From Undaria pinnatifida (taxonomy: Eukaryota > Sar > Phaeophyceae > Laminariales > Alariaceae): a stretch of 64,000 bases of DNA. Shown piece by piece: positions 57,241 through 64,000 of this stretch. Positions within the stretch are counted from its first letter, which is position 1. The number at the start of each line of letters is the position of its first letter. The stretch lies in contig JABAKD010000019.1 in NCBI GenBank assembly GCA_012845835.1, positions 11,658,344 through 11,722,343 on the forward strand, given 5' to 3'. The translations under genes were made by a program, and so were the position numbers. The notes under the pieces are model-generated. The model was not told where the DNA came from. It was given only the letters and a program-made list of their open reading frames with translations, and made no database searches.

Positions 57241-59260
57241 GTACAATGCGCGGGTCTTGGAATCGTACTGGGTGCATGCCCAATAATGCTCGACGATGCC
57301 ATCTACCGTGACGTATACTAGTATTATATTGTGTGAGTCTCTGGTTGCTCGGAAAATGGAGAGATGGACCACTTTGGGTGTTAGGTGTGGCTCTCAGGAA
57401 GTCTGCTATCTATGTGTCCGCTGGTACTTGAAAACAGTCGTACGTTTGGCTTTAACTCGCATGCAAGTACGTCTGCTGCTCGTGCCCTGTTTGTCTGTCG
57501 CTCGAGGTGCCCGTCTGTATGCTCGTCGCGTATCATGATCATTCGTTCACCAACAAATACATGCATGCTGTTGAAGACCAAAAGTGTTCTGAGTTCAAAA
57601 TACTGCCGGAACATGCTGAACAGAAGCCAAAAGATTGCAATATTCTCGGGCTACCATTGTCTTTGTTTCTGGGCTGTGATGTCCGCGTTATACATACAAC
57701 ACACAAGCATAATCGCGCTCGTTTCACTCGGTTACAAGAATGCGAGTTGTGAGCTGGTTCTTCTTTTAGAGTCATCGCTCGTAATTCGTATACATGTAAA
57801 GCTAGTCGCACAGAGTCAACAACAGCGTACTATGAGTACATTGGCTGTGAATTCGCGGCTGCAATTTCATTGTGCAGTACTGTGGTAGAGCAGTGTAGCG
57901 AAGTCGATGAAGACCATGAGGCTGCTGCATTTTCATCACCATTGCCTCGTCTTTTGCCGTTAGCTGCAAAGTGGGTGTGTGTGCAAGAAGTCATGTCTTG
58001 TCTCAATCGTCAAGTACTATGATAACAGCCATGATAGTCACATGTGCAAGGTCATGTCCTGTTCCACATGGTATATCTGGTACCAGATATATAATAATAG
58101 GACAACGGGCATGATATTCACAGCAAATTACCAACTCTGTTACGCAGTTTTGGTTGTGAATGGACAGCAGTAAATGCACTATTCCTCTACTATATAGACC
58201 TACTTAAAGTACCGCCGCAGATGTATTTGTAGCAAGAGCTGGTGTACCCCATTCATTTAACTATTTCTGGGAATGGACCCTATCTATTGTCCCCAGATGA
58301 TTGTTGCTTTATGCACGATCTACAGCCAATGAGCGACCAGCAATCAGACAAAAAGGCCATACATACCAGGATTTCTTTTTTTATATTTATTTTCGTCTAA
58401 AAAACCTCGATCGAGTCTAAATTTCTCAACTACCAAATTATTTGTTCAGTGCTATTGCGTACTACGAATATTCCATCGACCAGACGAGAGTGACATCTAC
58501 GCAACAAGTAGCAGCATTATTATAACAACATTCGATCGATTGAATGACGAAGGCTGCAACACCGTGTTTCACGCCTAGAATACCCTCAGCAAGTCTCTCC
58601 ATGATCACTTTACACACAGAGAGACACAGTCAGTCTGCGAGCCTCGGATCTAGATATTAGTGTGTTTGCGAAAGTACGTTTTTAGAAATTTACTTCTTCA
58701 AAAATTGTCCCGAAGGTAAGATTTGCGGTAAATTTCTGAAAAAAAGGCAAAAATGTACTTTATCGAAGGTAGGTTTTGATCAAAAGTTGCGGTAAATTTT
58801 GTCTCTCTGTTTTATTGGCCTACAACGCACCGAGCATTTGTCCGAGGCAGAACGCCTCTGCAAGGGCCTAATAGTGCCCCAACCACGGGACAAACAGGAC
58901 AAGCACCGCTGTTTGCACAGCAGCAGCACAAGCAACGAACGCACGGAGGATGGAGAGGGTAGTACCCTGAGCACGACGCGCAGGCGTAACATCAGAGATA
59001 TGCAGCAGGCCGGTGATGAACCGTCTGTTGCTGCCCTCTGCGTCCGTGACCAAGGGTTCAGCGCTTGCTGCAAGCTGTGGTGAACTTCTCGCAGCTGGCG
59101 GAGTCGAACGCACGCGGAGAGGAGCCTCAACGCAGAGAGCGATACCACGCGCCTTGATTGCGGCTATCGTGTGCCGCATCTGGCGAGATAGGACTCGTAT
59201 CAGTCCATCTGTGCGACAACAGCCACCGCGCTTCTCCAACATCACCGCGACTGAAGCATG
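57241..59260. other. No gene recognised
   Basis: AT-rich with short frames to 58800, then a GC-richer part where antisense frames of 142 and 227 codons overlap (58868-59551). No domain in either. Confidence 0.3.
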
Positions 59261-59272
59261 GCATGACGTTTG

Positions 59273-59310
59273 GTTTAGGGCAGAGGAGCGGAAACTCCTC
59301 TGCCCTAAAC
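59273..59310. repeat. Perfect 16-bp stem hairpin
   Basis: GTTTAGGGCAGAGGAG, loop CGGAAA, CTCCTCTGCCCTAAAC. Confidence 0.85.
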
Positions 59311-59524
59311 CGCTGCGTGCACTGCGGATTCTTCGCAGGGTGGTGCTTCGCAATAACAGGTCCACGTTCCATGGGGAAACTGCGCTTCGCCTTCCCTTCC
59401 GTCGCATGAGGAAGGCGTTGCTCTGCTTGCAGCACGTGTAATGAGGTAGTCCCTGCTCACAAGGAGTTTTTACGCGCGAGACAGACCGCCATACCTCGGA
59501 TTTGTAGTCTGTTGGGTGCTTGCA

Positions 59525-59650
59525 TGTACCGTGTTCCAGGTACTGCTGCACCTGAAACGAGAGGCTCGAGACTACAGTACGTACAACGAGTACTCGTATC
59601 GTATAGTACTATACAGCAGTAACTCGTACTGCTGCTGTACGTATAGACAG
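59525..59650. repeat. Dispersed repeat with clustered GAGTACTCGTA words
   Basis: ACCGTGT(T/A)CCAGGTA then TGCTGCACCTG(A/G)AACGAG, AGGCTCGAGACT, GTACGTACA(A/G)CGAGTACTC, ACTCGTACTGCTGCTG. The same order is at 63283-63415. Confidence 0.75.
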
Positions 59651-59690
59651 ACGCCTCGCCATAGTACTTTTTCTGTGGTTGGTTTACCGC

Positions 59691-59787
59691 AGAGCCTTTC
59701 CTGCCCCCCCCGCCACACCGGCGGCATGCGGCAGGTTCTAGAGCCTTTTCTGCCCCCCCCGCCACCCCGGCGGCATACGGCAGGTTT
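59691..59787. repeat. Tandem repeat, about 51-bp unit, two copies
   Basis: Both have AGAGCCTTT(C/T)CTGCCCCCCC, CGCCAC(A/C)CCGGCGGCAT and CGGCAGGTT in order. Confidence 0.8.
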
Positions 59788-59789
59788 TT

Positions 59790-61115
59790 GATGGGTGACT
59801 ATTGCCTTGCTGTAGGGTCTGCTTTTCTTTCTACTGCTTTTCTTCGCGTGTTCCTGGCTCCATAGCCAGACGGTTAGAGGTGTGGGAGTGGGGTTTGAGG
59901 AGCCGCATCTTCGACTCATGGTCTAGTTCGTAGAACCGGAGTTTCCTCGAATCTCCCATATTTCTGCATATGCGACTCATCAGGGTGGGCTAGTGTTAAG
60001 ATACGGCCTCGAAAGGCCTGAGAGTATCCGAATTTGAGATCATTTGGATGGGTTTCGTATGATAAGGTTGGCGGTTTATATTCGGGGAAGTTAGGAATTA
60101 GATCGGAGGCACGCGCCTCCGATCTCAGAAGCTATCCCGGGCTCTGGTGGAAACGAATAAAGCTACATCTCTACGAAGGAACGAAAGTGAGTACTCTCCG
60201 AAGACCTGCTCAATTGGCAGACCTGCAGGGGGCACTCTGTGTCCCCCACCTATTAATTTAACACCCCCCTACCTCTGATTTGTAGTTTGTTGGGTGCTTG
60301 CATGTATTATATGCATATGTACCATTTTGATTTTTTTGCCTAGTCCGTCCCTTTTTCTCCGCCGGCGCAGAGTTTTTTTGTGTGCTTTCTTCTGCAATGC
60401 GATCAGATTACCCGTCGGTATATTATCAGCCGTGTGCCGGGCTCATGGGACGTCCGTGGCGCGAGCTATGGCCGCGGAAAGCCGCCGAGACTGGCTCTAT
60501 TTTGCGGGGTATGAGACACTTCTGTCCCCGGGCAACCACACACTAGACGTATTTAAGCCTCGAGGTTAGGTCTTAAGTACTTCCAACTGGAAGAGCTAGG
60601 CCATTCGATATTTCGACCTTAAACGCATAAAAAAAACACCATATTATATGTCTAAAACTCGAAATAGTGGTCTCTTTCAGTACGCATAAAAAGAAAAGCC
60701 GAGGAAAGATCAAACTACTTGAAAATAGACTATGATATTTCTGCACTACTCCAGACGCAGATGGCAAGACGAGGATTTATGTCATGAGTCAGCACATGAG
60801 TGGGTGGAAACTTCGAGAAAGACCCTCCCCTGCCCATGCTGTGCGAGCTTGAACAAACGGCCAAAACAAATAACTGGTGCCTGGCAAAAACATTGAGTGC
60901 TTCGTACTCCATACTCGCTTCATATGTAGGATACCTCGCAGGCGTCTGCCGCCTTCGGTGTGCCTCAGTGTGGCAGTCAGTACAGCAGCACAGCAGGACT
61001 GGCCCTCAACCCTGTTCAATTTCCACCCTCGAAATGTAGGCATCCGTCTGATGTTTCCTCGAGCTTTTGTCGTCTGAAATGCTGTTGTTTGCTGGAAAAT
61101 ACTCGGAAAATTGCT
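59790..61115. other. No gene recognised
   Basis: GATTTGTAGT(C/T)TGTTGGGTG then CTTGCATGTA occurs here at 60278-60305 and also at 59498-59527. Otherwise short frames only. Confidence 0.3.
60100..60125. repeat. Perfect 11-bp stem hairpin
   Basis: AGATCGGAGGC, loop ACGC, GCCTCCGATCT. Confidence 0.8.
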
Positions 61116-61117
61116 TC

Positions 61118-61157
61118 AAATATGCACTTGGGCCAAAATGTGCCCAAGTGCATATTT
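61118..61157. repeat. Perfect 16-bp stem hairpin
   Basis: AAATATGCACTTGGGC, loop of 8, then its exact complement. AT-rich surroundings. Confidence 0.85.
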
Positions 61158-61438
61158 TGGGAAAATCCATATCTCACCGTGGTCTGCCGCGGTCGTTAGG
61201 TCGATAAAATAGACCTATTTTGTAGACATTTAAGACACGATAGGGCATAATTTGGTTTAGAGCCTAAAATATAGGCATATCGTCAGGCTTAAATACGTCT
61301 ACTACACACACGGTGGAACTTTAGTCCTCGCACGTGCATCGGGGTGGCATCAAAATGTATTTGCGAGAGAATTTTCCCGCACTGCTAGACGCGGGCGCGG
61401 TGTATATGTACCCGCTGCAACGACGTGAACTATGTCAT

Positions 61439-61642
61439 TACTGTGAGTTCTCCCTCACAATTGACACGGTGGCTACCATACAGCAGTAGCGAAACCTGTA
61501 TAAAGAGATATAAAGTAGCAACACAACCCAAGCAAAAGTAACGATGTGCACACAACAGACCATATCGGCAACAAAAATCGGTATGAACTGTCTACGATCA
61601 CAGCAGCAGCAAGCAACCGCAGAGAGCGGCAATAATATATAG
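61439..61642 (+). pseudogene. Leader-only copy of the OTU gene
   Basis: Carries the same upstream leader as the next two copies (TGTGAGTTCTCCCTCACAAT, CATACAGCAGTAGCGA, AGAGATATAAAGTAGCAACA) and the same start, ATG at 61544 followed by MCTQQTISATKIGM. It then diverges and stops at 61642 after 32 codons. No protease part is present. The first of three tandem units. Confidence 0.7.
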
Positions 61643-61756
61643 ATCATAAAAAATCAAATTTTATTGAGAACGGGATTTTTTTCTGGATGGACCGAGGAGA
61701 ATAAATACACAAGACGTTTACTCTCATCAAAAGAACATACACAGCGGTTTTACAAT

Positions 61757-62343
61757 AGAGCACCACCAGCAAGCAGCACGTAGTCCATAGACTCTAACTT
61801 TACTGTGAGTTCTCCCTCACAATTGACACGGTGGATACCATACAGCAGTAGCGAGACCTGTATAAAGAGATATAAAGTAGCAACACAACTCAAGCAAAAG
61901 TAACGATGTGCACACAACAGACCATATCGGCAACAAACATCGGTATAAGCACGCGGGGAAAAATACTGGACACAGAAAACAAACAACAAATTGACACCAA
62001 TGATTCCTCTAACAGCAACGACAGCAGTACAAACCCATCAGACAGCGAAAATGATCAAGACAACAACAGCGGCAACAATAACAATTCTGGTCAATGGTCC
62101 ATTATTCCCGAGATTGGTGATGGTGCATGTTTATTAAAATGTATCTCGCGTCGTGTGCACAACAACCCAGCTTTACATCACATCGTCCGTGCACATATTA
62201 TTGCCCACATCACAACCAATTTGTACACCGTTATCCCAGGATCAGGTTTCAACACCTTCCACGACAGCATCTTAGCTGGAGCAAATCAAGGTCATGTAGA
62301 TAATAAAGAATCATTTGTCGGTGTAGACAATATATATTTCTGA
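61757..62343 (+). pseudogene. OTU-like cysteine protease, C-terminally truncated
   Basis: Leader, then ATG at 61906. It encodes MCTQQTISATNIGISTRGK, an Asn/Ser-rich linker (NSNDSSTNPSDSENDQDNN), and an OTU domain start: IIPEIGDGACLLKCIS with the D-G-x-C catalytic motif around residue 72. It follows the family up to LAGANQ and then switches to unrelated sequence (GHVDNKESF...), stopping at 62343. The catalytic His segment near the C-terminus is missing, so it should be inactive. The break coincides with AAG/GTCATG, which could be an unspliced donor, but no matching downstream exon was found. OTU proteases remove ubiquitin from proteins. Confidence 0.65.
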
Positions 62344-62407
62344 ACGGAACAAACAACGCCAACGTGCCCGAAAAAGTTCCGTTTGTCTTGCAAAGTTCCG
62401 TCAGCAG

Positions 62408-63204
62408 CACCACCAGCAAGCAGCACGTAGTCCATAGACTCTAAGTTTACTGTGAGTTCTCCCTCACAATTGACACGGTGGTTACCATACAGCAGTAGCG
62501 AAACCTGTATAAAGAGATATAAAGTAGCAACACAACTCAAGCAAAAGTAACGATGTGCACACAACAGACCATATCGGCAACAAACATCGGTATAAGCGCG
62601 CGGGGAAAAATGCTGGACACAGAAAACAAACAACAAATTGACACCAAAGACTCCTGTAACAAACAGCAGCGACAGCAGTACAAACCCATCAGACAGCGAA
62701 AATGATCAAGACAACAACAGCGGCAACAAAAACAATTCTGGTCAATGGTCCATTATTCCCGAGATTGGTGATGGTGCATGTTTATTAAGATGTATCTCGC
62801 GTCGTGTGCACAACAACCCAGCTTTACATCACATCGTCCGTGCACATATTATTGCCCACATCACGACCAATTTGTACACCGTTATCCCAGGATCAGGTTT
62901 CAACACTTTCCACGACAGCATCTTAGCTGGAGCAAATCAAGAACTTGTGGAAGTCGCTGGATCTCAACCTACTACATATATATCGAGTGTCGAAGAGTAT
63001 CTCCACTTCATGTCACAGCCTTACGCATATGCTACAAACGTAGAATTAATTGCTGCCACGCAGTTATACGGAGTGGACTTTCGAATAACTTATCACACCG
63101 AGTCTCAGCAATATCCCAACCCTCCTCCTCCAAATGTCTGTGATATCTTATATTATCCACATTCTTTCCACTACGCATCCCTCCGATATACACCTTCTGC
63201 ATAA
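62408..63204 (+). CDS. OTU-like cysteine protease with both catalytic motifs
   Basis: The third tandem unit, starting with the same leader and an ATG at 62553. A net 4-base difference after the GACACC at about 62638 shifts that frame, which stops near 62703. The protease part is instead open from 62638 (first ATG-like codon MTPKTPVTNSSDSS; check the start codon) to 63204, 188 codons. It has the Asn/Ser linker, GDGACLLRCIS (Asp and Cys of the OTU site, about residue 47), the middle EEYLHFMSQPYAYATNVELI with an acidic aromatic helix, and PHSFHYASLRY near the end, the usual position of the OTU catalytic His. At about 150 residues the domain is a normal OTU size. Substrate unknown; OTU domains cleave ubiquitin chains. 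The frameshift in the leader could make it a pseudogene or simply move the start. No neighbours other than its own copies. Confidence 0.65.
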
Positions 63205-63282
63205 ATACTTCATCATCAGTTGTAGTCATTCGACTTGCGTCGCCCCCGGGAGGCACGTGTCCACCTCCCGAAGGGGAACCTT

Positions 63283-63415
63283 GTACCGTGTACCAGGTAT
63301 GCTGCACCTGGAACGAGAGGCTCGAGACTGGAGTACGTACAGCGAGTACTCGTATATCGTATAATACTACGAGTACTCGTACTGCTGCTGCATGTACTCG
63401 TACGTATAATATAAT
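63283..63415. repeat. Dispersed repeat, second copy of the 59525-59650 sequence
   Basis: Same ordered words (CCAGGTATGCTGCACCTGGA, AGGCTCGAGACTGGAG, GAGTACTCGTA in several positions). It lies just downstream of the OTU gene. Confidence 0.75.
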
Positions 63416-63574
63416 CGCGCACATCCCCGTTTCCCTTCTAAATTTCGGAGGCGTCGCCTGCAGGATTTTGTTTACCGCTAGCGCAAACACACCAAAAACT
63501 CGGTGGGAAGGCTATTTACTTTTTTTAGCGGAAGGCAAGTAAATTTTTGGAAATGTATTTTCGCAAACACTCTA

Positions 63575-63680
63575 TTATAAAAATAAAAATACACACCAGC
63601 TGCTGTGAGATCGAAGATTTTGTCGAAACTCATATTTGCAAGCTGTGTGTGATACTCCGATCGCGCGTATATTGTAGTAT
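63575..63680. repeat. Dispersed repeat, second copy of the 7900-8010 sequence
   Basis: GTGAGATCGAAGATTTTGTC, GAAACTCATATTTGCAAGCT, GTGTGTGATACTCC and GATCGCGCGTAT follow the same order as at 7935-8010. Confidence 0.65.
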
Positions 63681-64000
63681 CGTGCATGTAGTATCAGAAG
63701 CTGGCTCAGTGCGCGCCTGCCAGTTGCTACGTAGAGAACATGCAGCAAACATTTGGCCATCCCTCAGCTGGCCCTGGGTGCTTGGTTGAGTCGACACGTC
63801 AAGAAACGGACTCGAAACGTCTCTTCGTGGCCAAACTAGACGGTCAGTCGCCGTGGGCTCGGATTTTTCCGATCGAAATATATATGATGAAGCTCGGAAT
63901 CGAATTCACGCAAGAAACGTCGAAACGGCGGGAACGACAGAAGTAGAAGTAGTCTACTGTTAGTCTATACCAATCTCTTGGCATTACTTTACGTTTTACA

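Noticed and set aside
58868-59551. 227-codon minus and 142-codon plus overlapping frames
   Set aside because: They overlap antisense in a GC-rich stretch with a perfect hairpin (59273-59310), show no domain and no preferred strand.

Overview
The window looks like transposon-dense nuclear DNA of a eukaryote, not a prokaryote. There are no operons, ribosome binding sites or tight gene packing. Instead it holds non-LTR and LTR retrotransposons, tRNA-derived SINE-like repeats, TIR elements, microsatellites, a few short exon-like open frames with GT/AG borders, and a short TTAGGG-type telomeric repeat away from an end. The LRR cap style (a W..GV-type cap followed by one LRR per exon) and the style of the LINE and copia proteins remind me of stramenopile algae, possibly a brown alga. 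That is recollection, not something the sequence proves.

Region by region. 0.2-7.5 kb is a LINE cluster: one almost complete minus-strand endonuclease-reverse transcriptase element (about 2.27-6.53 kb, a single in-frame stop) is surrounded by 5'-truncated copies of LINE 3' ends in both orientations. 7.9-9.6 kb is a G-rich tandem region followed by (CCCTAA)n. 10.2-13.5 kb contains a probable degraded LTR retrotransposon with two internal tandem repeats. 14.2-15.8 kb holds a LINE tail, a foldback made of two LINE 3' ends, and a full SINE-like element. 17.5-18.1 kb carries a 53-bp-arm hairpin between direct repeats. 21.3-22.9 kb is a palindrome plus a CAG-rich triplicated segment. 23.0-25.8 kb has two different cut-and-paste type elements, one TA-flanked and containing a zinc-finger-like exon, the other Tourist/Harbinger-like, both lying in the same local repeat.

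25.8-28.6 kb is a second, broken plus-strand LINE with its 3' UTR and (AAC)n tail. 30.57-37.80 kb is a very large inverted repeat (two arms of about 3.24 kb around a 758-bp spacer) with LINE fragments diverging from the centre. A further LINE 3' UTR and a SINE follow. 40.8-41.8 kb is a decayed Ty1/copia pol on the minus strand. 47.3-48.6 kb is the best host-gene candidate, an LRR protein with spliced exons on the minus strand. 49.6-50.3 kb is an array of palindromic repeats. 54.7-55.3 kb is a 300-bp tandem duplication. 61.4-63.2 kb is a tandem cluster of OTU-type cysteine protease genes: a leader-only copy, a truncated copy and a copy with both the Cys and His motifs.

Most of the rest is low-complexity or unrecognised intergenic sequence. 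No rRNA, CRISPR array or confident tRNA gene was seen. The logic of the window is that of repeated retrotransposition. LINE copies of at least two subfamilies share a 3'-terminal motif, SINE-like elements probably depend on LINE enzymes, and DNA transposons and tandem duplications are layered on top.
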